Positions 46,125 through 57,651 of a DNA stretch of 64,000 nucleotides are shown piece by piece. The DNA is from Gloeopeniophorella convolvens (lineage: Eukaryota; Basidiomycota; Agaricomycetes; Russulales). The position numbers were made by a program, and so were the translations under genes. Position 1 is the stretch's first letter; every line of letters begins with the position of its first letter. The stretch covers positions 1-64,000 of the forward strand of contig WTXD01000067.1 in NCBI GenBank assembly GCA_022496205.1, in the 5' to 3' direction. The notes below the pieces were generated by a model. The model searched no databases. It was not told the origin of the DNA and saw only the letters and a list, made by a program, of their open reading frames with translations.

Positions 46125-46475
46125 CAGTATTTACTACATTTTATACTACAAAACTGTATGGTAGTTTGAGTGCATTTACAATGGGGAAATTACATGAAGA
46201 TTTGGGAACTGGGGCTCAAGTGGCTAGACACAACGAAAATGTACTATAATGACCGCGCGTTCGCCATAACTGCATCGTCGCTTGCGTAGTTTTGCTGTGT
46301 GTCGTAATACAGTAGAGACGGAACTTGGAGCCGATTTTTGTATATAAGTGATGGGGAAAATGCGGTCGAACGAGGTGGAAGTGGGAGGAGGTGGGGGCAT
46401 CGGGAAAGGGTCCGGGAAGTCGGCCCGCTCGGGAGTCCGAGCGCGGAACGCGACTTGCGCTCCACTCTAGCAAGT
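46125..46475 (-). repeat. LTR-like dispersed repeat, copy B (reverse)
   Basis: Reverse complement of 20554-20895 along nearly its whole length, including GCGTTCCGCGCTCGGACTCC, the TATATACAAAAATCGG box and CATTATAGTAC. Confidence 0.65.
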
Positions 46476-46544
46476 CACCGCGGCACGCGCACTAAGAGGC
46501 GGGGGCGTGCAGTGTACCTCAGTTGTAGCTTAGCCAATTGGGCA

Positions 46545-46660
46545 GGTCGAAGTCTGTCAGCTCGGCGATGACCACTACGAGCATGGTGAGGTGGCACGCG
46601 ATGTAGAGCTGCCCACGCACATGTGCATCTACCAGCTCACCCTCGCGACAACAGCTGAGC
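46545..46660 (-). other. Coding-like transmembrane fragment, related to 52440-52560
   Basis: The minus strand encodes VDAHVRGQLYIACHL then TMLVVVIAELTDFDLP. A similar frame, IDAHTQTALCCVHL then TTLAATVIELTRFNL, lies at 52440-52560. Both contain one likely membrane helix. Probably relics of one repeated gene; family unknown. Confidence 0.35.
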
Positions 46661-47100
46661 GCTGAGCATGCAAAGCATCAAACCAGCGCCCTCCTATTTT
46701 ATTTTATGTGATAATGACGGCAAATACTTCATCCCGTGCAGGGCACGGGCTTTTGCTACTATATATATGTGGAACCAGGGTCTGGCAGGGCCTCAAAAGG
46801 TTGCTAGCGATAAGTAGAAGCAAAAACTCGCACAATTGCATGCACACTGGACATCGATCGAAAATTCGGGGCGGAAAGTGCGATAGAATTGTTGGAATTC
46901 AAGCGTGTTTTAGGCCAGGAAGTGTAAAAATAGACTTCTGGTATCATTCGGTCGTACTTTTGCAGCATATACAGATAACGTGCAGAAGGCGGATTACGCA
47001 AACTCCGGAACCCAAGGCCCGAAGGGGCCGTAGTCCACGAAATCAGCCAAGTCGCGAGCTCGCTCTAGCCCCTAAGTCACACCCACTTCGCATCCTTGCC
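46661..47100. other. Probable promoter region of the frame at 47101
   Basis: TACTATATATATG at 46757-46769 is TATA-like. No gene seen. Confidence 0.3.
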
Positions 47101-47411
47101 ATGCCGCCCAAGTACGATCTCATCCCTGTCCTCTGTGACTTCCAGGAGTGCATGTCATCCAATCCACCTCTTGCAGCTCCCAAGGACCAAGCAGCTCCAT
47201 CTGAAACAAGAAATCACCCACAAGGCAGGCAAAGTGTACCGCGAGAACGAGCACCGTCAACGGACGAGCGCCCACGCTACACGAAAACATGCAAGCGAAG
47301 ATGTTCCTTCAGCATCTCCGAAGTGACGGCGCATACATGTGGACATTTTCGATGGAGGGGACGAGGACACAATGGGAGATGGCGAGGACCTAGCAGACAT
47401 CTCAGACGAAG
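47101..47411 (+). CDS. Candidate first exon of an unrecognised gene
   Basis: ATG at 47101 opens MPPKYDLIPVLCDFQECMSS. Near the end, another frame reads IFDGGDEDTMGDGEDLADIS, an acidic, coding-looking run before a GTGAGC donor at 47412, so a small unseen intron or a frameshift must lie between. The next exon could not be placed, since 47540-47700 is simple repeat. Could be a transposon gene or a decayed host gene. Confidence 0.3.
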
Positions 47412-47539
47412 GTGAGCTGATCACACATCGGGTGCAACATCCTTATTTCTGTCGCCTTGAGGAGCTTGGTCCTTTTTCAGTGACAGCATGCAGGCAGGAG
47501 CCCTGCAGCACCATCGCTTCTTTGACTGCCGTCATGGCA

Positions 47540-47700
47540 TTCTCGCTATGTATCTGCTCTCGCTTGTGCTCTCTCTTGCTAGCTCTCAGTCGCACTCTTG
47601 CTCTCGCTTGTGCTCTCGTTTGCTCTTATGTCTCTGCTCTCGCTCGTGGCTCTCTTTCTCTTGTCGCTTGTCACCGGTCTAGCTTTATCTTATCTCTGGC
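47540..47700 (+). repeat. CTCTCGCTTGTG simple-repeat tract
   Basis: CTCTCGCTTGTGCTCT and variants (GCTCTCGTTTGCTCT, TCTGCTCTCGCTCG) are repeated about ten times with drift. Confidence 0.7.
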
Positions 47701-48769
47701 TGTGCATGAGGGGTAGCCACTGGCTGTTCCACCCAAGGAAATGAGGTACTGGCCAGGTCCCGGTGAGCGCGCCTTCAGTAAGTGAGAGACTATACACAAG
47801 CTAGTGCTCATCGGAGACATTGCCGACAGCGATTCCTGTGCACGCACGTGAACAACTCGAGGGATTAATCGGTCACGGCAGTGCGCTGGAACCCCCCATG
47901 CTCTGACGAGCGCGGCCATGTCAGCACCGTGGACCTGAGTGGCGATGGCACGCCAGTGCACGCCGCCGCTCCGCCACATTCGCTGTCCCACATCGACGCA
48001 GCTTCGAATGGGCGCATCGCCCAGCGCGCCGTAGAACCGCGGTCCTGTCACCCTTGGGACCAGCGCCAGATTGCGGCACCGCGAATCCTCGCGTGTGATG
48101 TCGGCCTTCCGAGCTCAAGCGGCGACGACAGCACCTCAATACAACCCGTCACCGCTACGCTGTCGCCACCATCCCATGCTGACGTGGATCCGAGCTGGCA
48201 GCCAGGCACGCGCGTCGTCGGACTACTGTCATTGCGTTCCGGTGTGCGGTGCCTCCTCAAACCCGGGATGGCACGCAGCCTCCATGTTGATCATTCCCAC
48301 CCTTCCCATCGTGTCTCGAACATTTCGGGGACTTACAGAGGGTCTCCGCATGTACATACGTGTTGTAGAATTCAATTATGATCCCTGTATTGATGTGCGT
48401 GCTATAAATGTGTGTAGCGAAAGCAAACGCGAGCGTGCCGGTGACCACTGGGGTACAAAGCACCGGACCGGGGAGCACCTGACAGTAGAGGTGACTGAAG
48501 TACATGGTTTATTCGGCATTACTGTCGTGCTTTTGGTACACTTCCTGTGATCGGCGGTTCCAAAAAGGTGCTTGAATCGTAACAGAAGTAGCCACTTCTG
48601 TGCCACTTCCGGCGAGAATTTTCGATCGATGTCCATTGCAAGCCGAGGGTCAAACCCTCAATGTGACGCTGACTGCAAAAATCGTCATCCTTTATCATCC
48701 TCTATCCTCTATCTATCATAATCCTCTATCGTTACTTAATAAGAACGCGGTCCCCACCGTGTCGACATT
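47701..48769. other. Spacer, no recognised gene
   Basis: A single minisatellite block (CATGCTCTGACGAGCGCGG) sits at 47898. A CCTCTATC-type simple repeat is at 48680-48735. Other frames lack motifs. Confidence 0.3.
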
Positions 48770-49690
48770 TGAAGCTTTTGATTGGCTGTGATGTCAACCG
48801 CGTGCCCCGTCGTGACACTCGCTTACTGCGCTCATGAGACGCGGATTTTTTTCCATTCAAGGTGTTCCATGAAGGGAAGGTCTGACATGAGCCCGGCTCC
48901 GGTTCAAGTTGCTGCCCAGTCGCTCTGCATCATGCCCGTGCGCTGAAGTGGCATCCAAACCGTCGTGCATATAATCTGTTCAACCTCACCAACGTCCCGC
49001 CGCGCCGATCTACAGGGGGCCCTTCAGTGCCATGAGTGCACCTCCTTGGTGACACGATGTGCCAGGCGTGCCTCTCTTGCCCTAGGTCTCCCTTGCGTGC
49101 TGCTGCCCACATCTCTGTTCCCCATGCCTCCTGCCACCACCTCCTGCCTGTCTCCTCTCCATCACCGCGGTGACTACTGCGAGGGCTGTCTTAGATCAAA
49201 ATGAGTGTGCGTCACCCACCTTTGAGTTTGACTGCATTATGACACACCCACAGTCTCCGTTCCTATCCACCCTACTGCCACTTCCACCACTCCTTCCAGC
49301 CCCTTCACACGCCCGCCCGGCCCCATAGACCCATTCTGCTCCCATCCCGTCCCCATCCCGTGCTCCTTGCGCTGAACCAGCGCCTCTCAGCTGCCCGAGG
49401 TGCTTCCAGAGGGTGAGCACCTCTGATGCACAACAAGATACGTGCCTCACAACTGCCACGTGGTGCGCACGCTGACCGCCGCTCCATATGACTCCCGATA
49501 CCTGTGCGACGTAAATCGAATGCAACCGCGACGCGAAGGCAATGACGACTGCAATAACTGCAGCGGCGGCAGCGGTGCAGCACTGACTCGTGCTCAAGCC
49601 CATGGACCACAGCACGCAGCATACTGTACACTCACAGGGACGAGTACAGAGAGGTGCTGCCCAGTACACGTACATCATCACAAACCCGGC
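48770..49690 (-). repeat. Duplicated coding-like segment, copy 2 (partner 45240-46110)
   Basis: Same orientation as copy 1. The minus strand encodes SGVIWSGGQRAHHVAVVRHV and ASEVLTLWKHLGQLRG. Shared non-coding blocks are TTGATTGGCTGTG near 48780 and the CACTTCCACCACTC region near 49275. Frames are interrupted relative to copy 1. Confidence 0.5.
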
Positions 49691-51049
49691 GCGGAAATTG
49701 TGTGAGGTTTTCGGTGGTTCCGGTAGTTCCGGCCAGCTCCGGTAATTGTCAATTCGAGCCCGAGTTGCAAACCAATCGTGTCCCGTTTTGAACGGGTTGT
49801 GGTCAACTTGTGATTTCCCCGAAATATTTGATGGAACCAGGTGATAATTTCACGGATTGGAGGACCGCGAAATATTGCACCGGGCCCTCACCCGGTTTTA
49901 AGTAGTCTCGATCTTCCACGCGATATCCAACTGAATCGCAACCGGATCGGAATCATCTAGAATTAGTTGTGACTGGGTTGCAACAGGATTCCGTCGGAGA
50001 ACCGTCGGTCGGACGCCAGCGAGCAAATTGGCCAAGTCGAAAATGCCAAATCTGTCACCGTGGGATTGATGGCGGCTGATCCCGGACATCCGATTTCAGC
50101 GCCCGCCGCGAAATCTTCGACATCTCGCCACCTTTCTCTTCCCTGCGTTGTTCCCCTTCGCATCGCTCTCCCTCTCAGCGCGTCTCCCTGGCCTCAAATT
50201 TATCTTGACCTTGCGGTACTCCCATCTTCGACCTTAATCTACGTTTCTTGCATGATCACAAGTCGGACTCTGCCGTGGTGTGCTCGCTTTCAGCTCGGTT
50301 GTCTAGCTCGTTGCCTCCACTGGCTGGCTCTCGTTGCACCCTAAGGTTAGCCTTGCTTGCTGTGGGACTGCGTTGGACTTCCCTTTCGATTCACTTAGCT
50401 GTGGATCTCCTACGTTCCATGACCTGTGCTCCCAGACAATGTGTGTGACCGTCTCGGCAAGGCCGGATACCTGGAGCTGGAGGCCTGGCAGCTGGCAACT
50501 GGCATCTGTGGGTGGTTGCTTGGCTTGTTAGCAAATACAGTGCCCGCGAGGGGCCGTACGGATGCTTCATAGTGCCTCTCACTACCAGGTTCCAGCCCAC
50601 TCCACTTCCATGCATTTACTCTCGACAGTGAGCTGTAATATAAGCAAAGCCCCCGGGACTTTCCCGCTTCACGCAGAATCACCTTCATTGGCATCGGCAT
50701 GGTGTGGAAAAGGGTGGTGGGCGTACGTGCATGTTGCTGCGGGGTATCGTAGTGGGGTGGTTCATACTCTCTTTACCATACAAGGCAAATGTACTCTACA
50801 CTGCCAGCGGGCGCAACGCGATTTCTCATAGATTTCCGGTGTCTTCGAGAGTAGCCGGACAAATCGTCGGGTTTCGACGATTTCAATCTCGAGGTTCACG
50901 CGTTAGCGGCCCAAGCATGATTTTTATATGCCACGATCATCATAGCACCTTTTTCTCATAGATTTCCCCGTCATCGCAGATCACAAGCAATGCAAAATCT
51001 CGTTTTCGCAACGATGATTGGCACTTGGCGGATTTTGTTGGAATCGCAC
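49691..51049. other. Spacer, no recognised gene
   Basis: 49690-50000 contains repeated TTCCGGT and GGTTGC words that recur near 51960-52060. A plus-strand frame from 50060 has no family resemblance. Confidence 0.3.
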
Positions 51050-51260
51050 TGAGTCGCGCTCCACGGCCGGCACGCCTCGCTCCATCCCCCGCTCGTCTGC
51101 TGCCTCCTCACCACCTCATTCCGCGACACCCTTCCCTATCACCTAGCGCCCCAAGAGTAGACACGAAGACTCTTTCAAGACGTATCGACAGTCCATACTA
51201 ATTATTTACGAGCGCAATGCGATTCTGACTCACGCGCTTGTGCACGCGTGTAATCCCACC
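51050..51260 (+). repeat. Diverged LTR-like repeat
   Basis: TGTTGGAATCGCACTGAGTC near the start and CCATACTAATTATTTACGAG match the repeat at 20220-20410 and loosely the LTR-like start at 20554. Confidence 0.35.
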
Positions 51261-52316
51261 CAGTTGTTCTCGAAACGTCCCCCGCGTGCCTCGATCCCCC
51301 TCGCGCTCTGTTATTGCGTCGAGGCCAGCTGGTGAGGATGCAAAATAGCTTCCAAAGGAACCCAACTATACCCAAACTGCTATACTTATGGTACAATGTG
51401 AGGATTGTGTGTTGTGCTATAATGGTGTAATTGGAGCGCGTCATACTTGGTACGTGCATCCTATGTTCAATCCTCAACAGTGTAATATTTTTTATTGCTA
51501 CGGATCACCCGCAGTCTCGCATGGCTGATCAGATAAGCTCTTGTGCTGGTGATGGCGCCGGTATGCCATCCAAATGGGCAATATGAGAATTCAAGCCCAG
51601 CTGTTGCAATTGACAAATTTCATAGGTTTCATCGATATCCTCAACGTCTGGCCGCTAACTATGATTTTATGCGATCTGAGCGTATTTTATCAAGATTTCG
51701 GACATCGCTTGGAAACCGCGTTGCGCCTGCTGGCAGTGTACTTCTGAGAATATCACTGTTTGGAGATGCATTATATGTGATATGTGTGATTTGTCGGTGT
51801 CCCCTAATGGCAGCGCAAAGGTCTACAGGGATTGCTGCAGTCTTGTGAACTGATGGTGGTCTACTTGCAGCCCTGTTGAGGTCCACATGGGGTCAGGTTA
51901 AAACCGGGTTAGAACTTAATTTTGGTTGATATCAACTGCTACTCAAGGATGAGCATCAAGCCGCAACCCGACTTCCCTTGTTGCGGCTATTCCGGTGGTT
52001 GCAACCGGGTTTTATCTGATTTCGGGAGGTTGCAACTGATTTCGGTACCTTAAAATCTGGTAGAATCCGGGCGGCGGGTTCGTGATGATGCGCACACAGA
52101 GCAAGCTACAGCGCCGCACCAGAATTGGATCAACCTTTCCCACGTCACCATCCTCCTCGGCTCGCATACTACCTACGCACCCGAGCGTATCTTGCACGCC
52201 CCGAGGTACTCGAAGTATTGCTCACTCGGCAGTATGTGCATGAGCCACTTGAGTGGCAGCACACTCGAGAGCTCCATCGTGCCATGCCGCGAGGCTCGAG
52301 TTGAGATTGACCCCAC
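51261..52316. other. Spacer, no recognised gene
   Basis: No gene or clear element; GGTTGCAAC words near 52000. Confidence 0.3.
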
Positions 52317-52604
52317 TCACAGGTAGCAGCTGGACCATGTTGTAATCACTGGCCAGAACAGCTCCTGCACATGTCCGCCGTTGTCTATGCACTGATGCCG
52401 GCGGGCCGGGGCCGCACGGTGCACCCTGCAGCTTATCCGATAGATCAAGTTAAAGCGTGTCAGCTCGATAACGGTCGCTGCAAGCGTGGTGAGGTGGACG
52501 CAGCATAGAGCCGTCTGGGTGTGTGCGCATCTATCCTGCCATCGCACATGAGTAACACCAAGCATCGTGCGCGACGCCCGCCGACGGTCCAAGATACTGA
52601 GCAT
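52317..52604 (-). other. Coding-like fragment related to 46545-46660
   Basis: Open minus-strand frame of 95 codons with CCVHLTTLAATVIELTRFNL as a probable membrane helix. See the entry at 46545. Confidence 0.35.
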
Positions 52605-53282
52605 TGGAACAACATCCTCCTATTTGCAGTAATTTTCAGACATGTCTTAAATCTTCGTGCAATAACAATGATAACAACGATGTGAATATTTCCGTGACTC
52701 GAGACCAGATGGTGTCGCCCGTCGAGGTAAGAAGGGATGAATCCGTTCGTCTATACAGTTGTGTGTCAAACGGTAAGGAGCAGAAGGGTATACGCTACGA
52801 CTGATCTATGTCCGATTACCTTATCTTATCACTGTCCGACGATCATGAACTTGAATGGCATCCATCCACGGGCCTTTGCTAGTTAGCAATACACCACAAA
52901 CCAACCAACAATATATATAGTTCACTCTCTGCAACATATCCCATACGTCTACACCACGGGAGTCGGATTCGAAACCCGGAAAGTTTTCAAGTCGTTGCCT
53001 ACCTCTCACCCTCGTGTGTTTATGTAGTGTCATGACGCTCGACTTCACCCTCCCTCATCACAGAGATGACTCCTAGGCCTTGCCTCGGTGCGCGGATACG
53101 AACGACGGAACAACAGCGCGATCCGGATCTGCGTCACGCAGCTTCGCCGCCACCAATGTCGTCGCCAGCCGGGAGTCCGTCGCCGTTCAGATTCGCTTCA
53201 ATGCGCAGTGGTATGAATCTAGCGGTGCGTGTTGACGCATACCCTACCACAACATAGTTGTGCACTGACGTGCACAGCCCTA
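52605..53282. other. Spacer, no recognised gene
   Basis: Read on both strands; only short frames without motifs. Confidence 0.3.
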
Positions 53283-53287
53283 CTGAC

Positions 53288-53348
53288 GGGGGGGTTTTTT
53301 TGCATCCATTAACGTGCATCTCGGCGTACAGAACCCCGTGTAGCGCGG
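53288..53348 (-). mobile_element. SINE-like retroposon 3' end, copy 4 (reverse)
   Basis: Reverse complement reads CGCTACACGGGGTTCTGTAC, then CACGTTAATGGATGC, seven A and seven C. The tail mirrors the A and C runs of copy 3. Confidence 0.6.
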
Positions 53349-53880
53349 TGAATCCGACCAACGGTAACGGAAGTCCGGCGCACGCCGCCACCATTTCGCC
53401 CACGACGCCATCCCGCGCTGACACAGTCCTGGACTGGCGCACAACCATGTGCGTTATCGAACCCCCGTCGTCGCGTTCGGATGAGCGGCGCCCCTTCAAA
53501 GCTGCGAGGAATGACCCGCGCAGCCCCGCGGCACTGTCTCTTAACTCCCGAGCGTGCCCCGACGTACGCAGCCCCGCAAGCACGGCCGACTGCGCTGGCG
53601 CGCATGGAGCCTGCAAGGCTCCGCGATCACGACTGTTGTATCCGCAAGCCCCGTGTGTGATGCGGCGGCGGCGGCGGTGCTACCCGTGCTGCTACCATCG
53701 CCCAACCCTGTGAACGATGGGGCTGCTCGTAGTTACTGGTGGCATGCAGTGCCTTTTGTGATGCTTGAGATGGTTTACAATGTCCCATAATGAGTGCTAT
53801 GCAGTACAATGCCATATAATGTATAAAAGCTCAGATGAAACCGATAAGGAAGTCTGCTACTTATAAGGGATTTTAAAGAG
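53349..53880. other. GC-rich spacer, no confident gene
   Basis: A minus-strand frame (53616 to 53134) is open through the retroposon, but its protein (RGSFLAALKGRRSSERDDGG) has no known relative. GGCGGCGGCGGCGGTG at 53663 is a short simple repeat. Confidence 0.3.
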
Positions 53881-53882
53881 TA

Positions 53883-54580
53883 CTATGACCAATCGGGAAG
53901 TGGACACAAATATTCACTTCCTGGTAATCTCGGGTTTTTCCTCAATCAAATCTCTTGGAACTTTGCATGTGTATTCCTTGATGTGTTTTATATGTACCTA
54001 TTAAGTTCTAGATTTATTTGTTGAGATCTGAGCGTGCCAGAGCAAAGCCGAAGTCGAGAGAAAAGTGCCCGCAAGGAGTGCGCGCTTGTCACGGATTGTC
54101 ACGCCTGCTGGGATCATAGATCCGATCTTATCGTGGACCGGAACCCACTGATGCACATTCGCGCAACGCGTCGTTCACGCGCTCCGGCGGCGGAGCTTGG
54201 AACTCCTCTGTCACGCTTAGAGCTCCTCCGGAGGGAAAGCTTTCGCAGATGGTGTTCTACCCATGTGAATGACACAAAACTTGGAGATATAGTAGATATG
54301 TATAAGTGTATTGTGAATATCAGGTTTCATGGCGTATAAGCTATTTCTTACCTTGTTCCTGGAGGATTGGCAGCTGTCCACATCAGTGTCCCAGAAGTAC
54401 CGATTTCTCTAGCATCATCTAGCAGCTCAATCGGCTTAAAACTTCGCAAGCACGTAGAACGGATCTATGCATTCACTGGATAAAAATATCGACAAATGCT
54501 ATGCAGCCATTGTTGTGTGCGGAGTCAATCTTTCCAAAATGTTCACTTCCTGATCATGTTCACTTCCTGATTGGGCATAG
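53883..54580. mobile_element. Short TA-flanked DNA element 1, 698 bp
   Basis: The ends are inverted (CTATGACCAATCGGGAAGTG against CTATGCCCAATCAGGAAGTG) and TA lies on both sides (53881-53882 and 54581-54582). Inside the left end GGAAGTG pairs with a following CACTTCC. At the right end CACTTCCTGAT occurs twice. The interior (54030-54250) matches 60940-61180 of element 3. Tc1/mariner-like target preference is inferred from the TA; no transposase is encoded. Confidence 0.75.
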
Positions 54581-54717
54581 TAGTAAACCGAGATCAACCC
54601 CTGTAGACCGACCAACTCCTTGTGGCCCTTTTGGCCCTTATAAGGCATAGATAAGTTTTTGCGGGTTTTGCTGATGCCTGCCTCAGCAAACCAAACCAGG
54701 GCGTTGACTCCCAGGAG

Positions 54718-54860
54718 TGTATGGAGGCCGGGAGTGGACAGCTACAAACAAACAATTTTCATGCTCGATCGATCAGGTACACGCAATAAAAAAACTAAAT
54801 AATGGTGTAACCCTACACAAGTCCAAACGCATTTGGCTGTCGACGGTGTGACAGTCTCCG
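54718..54860 (+). repeat. Copy of the inverted end of the element at 56843-57651
   Basis: TATGGAGGCCGGGAGTGGAC, then CAAACAATTTTCATGC and GCAATAAAAAAACT, then CGCATTTGGCTGTC, all matching 57614-57735 in the same orientation. Confidence 0.6.
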
Positions 54861-54889
54861 CAGATATCGACGTCCGTCCGGGCCGTGCT

Positions 54890-56130
54890 CCATCACAGAG
54901 CACGGCAAACAGTTGGCGGCGCCGTCTCACAAAGTAAAAGAGATACCGTGCTTGTCAGAGCACGGCGGAGTCTCGGCGCAGCGTCCATCGGGGCGCGCGC
55001 CATAATGTAGCACCGGGATCGGTGAGAGCGTGGGCAGAGGCGGAGGCGACGAAGACGTCGGGAGGATGGGGCTGCCACCCTTATTCGTGAGGTCGGGACC
55101 GAGAACGGGGTCGCCGTCCTCGGTCGAGGGAAGATTACCGTGCTCTGACGAGCGCCGCGGCGGAGCGAGTGGGTCGTGCGCGAGAATGCGCGGCGGCGCC
55201 ATGAGGCGTGCGTTGTCGGCCTCGGTCGTCTAGTGGGCGTCGCGCGCGAGCCGGCATGGCGACTTCAATAGAGGTGCGAGGGCGGAGCCGCAGCCCTCGC
55301 CCGTGGCAGCATGGCCATGCTCATTTAAGCACAGCGCAGGTTCCTCGCAGCGCCCGAGGGCGCGTGGATGCGATTCGGAGGTGCCGCGCGCGTCATGGCA
55401 CGACGGTGGAGACGGAGAGTACGACACGAAAGCGGGGTCGCCGCCCTCAGTCTGAGGAGAGTTGCCGCGCGCGTCAGAGCGCTGTGGCGGAACGGGAGGG
55501 CTGCACGCGAATATGCACGGCGGCGTGGTGGTTGAATGAGATGCGGGAGCGCTGCATGCACGCTTTGCGTGCGGCAGAGGGGTGAACGACGATGTGGGGA
55601 CGGGGCTGCCGCCCAAGTCCGGGGTGTTGTGGCCCTGCTCGTTAGAGCACGGCAAGGATTCCATGCAACGCGCGATGGCACGCGGGTTTGAGTCGGAAGT
55701 GCCGCGTGCGGAGATGCGCAGCGGCGCGGACTGTGGGATGACAGGGCTGCCGCCCTGTCTGTGGAGATGCTGTCGCGCTGACGAGCACGGCGGCGTCGTG
55801 AGGCGTGCTTTGGCGGCGTCGTGAGGTATGGAAATGCCGGGCGCGAGGTGACGCAGCGGCGGCGAGGTTTATTTGAAGGCACGAGGGCAGGGCCTTGGCC
55901 CTCACCCGCAGTGATGAAGCCATGCTCGTTGGAGCACAGCGGTGGTTCCTTGCTGCGCGCGACGGCGCACAGATTCGAGTTGGTGTTGCTAAGCACATGA
56001 GGGCGCGGCAGCGCCGATTTCGAGTGAGACACGAGGACGGAACGGCCGTTCTCGCTCAGGGAAGAGATGCCACGCTCATCAGAGCGCAGCGGCGGGGGTG
56101 AGAGTGGCGCGCGCGAGAGTGCGCGCCGCC
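54890..56130 (+). repeat. Hairpin-rich minisatellite, about eight units of 135-190 bp
   Basis: Anchor blocks of the type GTGCTCGTCAGAGCACGGCGG (or GCGCT...AGCGC) occur near 54948, 55137, 55314, 55468, 55635, 55770, 55922 and 56070. Each anchor can fold into a short stem-loop and is usually preceded by GGGGCTGCCGCCC, a second hairpin. Frames are open on both strands throughout because of GC content. No gene called. Confidence 0.7.
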
Positions 56131-56164
56131 GGCGTTATGTTTGAGTGTGCTGCTCGTGCATGTA

Positions 56165-56349
56165 TGACCTCCATCTGCAGCTCTACGCCCCAGAGTCCAG
56201 ACGACAGGCTATTCTGGAGCACTAGCCAGCGTGCCTGGCAGTTTAAACTACATCCTCTGGTTGCAAGATATTAATGTTGCACACTCACGCGACGTGCACA
56301 ACTCGGACGCCACGCCGGTGTACAGCATCGATATGGCACGCATGTCCCT
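56165..56349 (+). repeat. Repeat pair member (partner 57960-58160)
   Basis: Both contain TTCTGGAGCACT, GTGCCTGGC, ACATCCTCTGG and CACAACCCGGACGCC or its variant, same orientation. Non-coding in both as far as I can see. Confidence 0.55.
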
Positions 56350-56600
56350 TTATTCACGATGTGGGCATCATAATTGAGTTATTTTATTGCGTAGTCTCTC
56401 TGCGCATCGTCTTGTCACAAGGGCGGAGCTTGGTGTCGATTTCGTGTGCAAGTGCTGGGGAGGAAAGGGTCGAGCGAAGCTGAAATGGAAGTGTGCAGCT
56501 TGAAGCATCAGGAAGAGGTCCGGGAGAGCGGCCCGGTTGGAAACCTGAGTGCGGAATGTCGCGCCTCGTCGTGCGACTTGCTATAGAGCCTGAGTAAGTT
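56350..56600 (-). repeat. LTR-like dispersed repeat, copy C (reverse, diverged)
   Basis: Reverse complement shares AACCGGGCCGC, TTCGCTCGACC and ACTACGCAATAAAAT with copies A and B at lower identity. Confidence 0.45.
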
Positions 56601-56842
56601 ACACGCTAGACAGCTCACCGTACTCGTGCTGTTCAACCTCCGTGCGCATGCTCTACAGATAGTCCAGCCATGGTGCATGCAGCATTCAATAAGGACCACA
56701 AAAGCATGAAAACTAACTTCAACTCGCGATTGTGTGAGTGCACTGTGACTATGTGACGGCCATATACCGATCAACGTTAGGTTCACAAACACGGAAACCT
56801 TTCCTCATCCATAATCACGTGTCCACCAGTTGCCATAATTGG

Positions 56843-57651
56843 TTTGTTTGTCCTTTCGATCGCAGCTGTCCACTCCCGGCCTCCATAGGAGTGATCAGCC
56901 CGATCAGCCTGATCATTTTGCGGAGGCGTCGATCATTCACAGGCTCCCGGATTACCCTTGAGATCATCTCGTGGACTCGCGCGGGCGCGGGATGGTTCCG
57001 TCTGCAGATCCCAGGCTGTCATCTGGGATGAGATAATCTGACAAGGTTGCGCAGGGTGATCGGTGATCCTGAAGTCCATCCTTGAGATCATCTCGCGGAG
57101 CCGATCCCAGCTTGCTATCTGGGATGGGACGGTGTGATTTGATCTGGCAAGGTTGCGCGGGGTTATTGAAGCATACCTTTGAGATCATCCCGTGGAGCCG
57201 CGCGGGCTGGGATGGGATGGTTCCGTCTGCAGATCCTAGCCTATCATCTGGGATGGGTCATATGTACTCGTACATACCTAGATCATAGCCATACCCCCGA
57301 CCCATAATTGTCGTAGATACTCGACGACTGCGTCTTAATGTAGCATCACTTGCTGCGGGATATAAATGCAGGTTTAAAAAAATAAATCATCTGGGATGGG
57401 ATGATCTGACAAGGTTGCGCAGGATGATCGATAATCCCGAAGTCTACCCTTAAGATCATCTCGCGGGGCCGCACGGGATCCCAGCCTGCTGACAAGGTTG
57501 CGCGGGATGAGAGTCGTTGATCCCAGGGGCCTACCCTTTAGAGTGGGTGACTTCCCGTAAGATTTTATCTCGCAGTCGCGTGGGATGATTCCGTCTACAA
57601 CTGAAGCGCGCGCGTATGGAGGCCGGGAGCGGACACCTATAAACAAGCGGT
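56843..57651. mobile_element. Non-autonomous element: inverted ends around a reversed CAACCTTGTCAGATCA array
   Basis: The left end (TTTGTTTGTCC...CTGTCCACTCCCGGCCTCCATA, to about 56887) and right end (TATGGAGGCCGGGAGCGGAC, from 57614) are inverted copies. Between them, reversed units (TGACAAGGTTGCGC, GATCATCTCGCGGAGCC, TGCAGATCC) run over 56940-57260 and 57385-57600, split by a short AT-rich piece. 57475-57625 is a near-identical inverted copy of 30656-30806. No open frame. Target duplication not determined. Confidence 0.55.
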
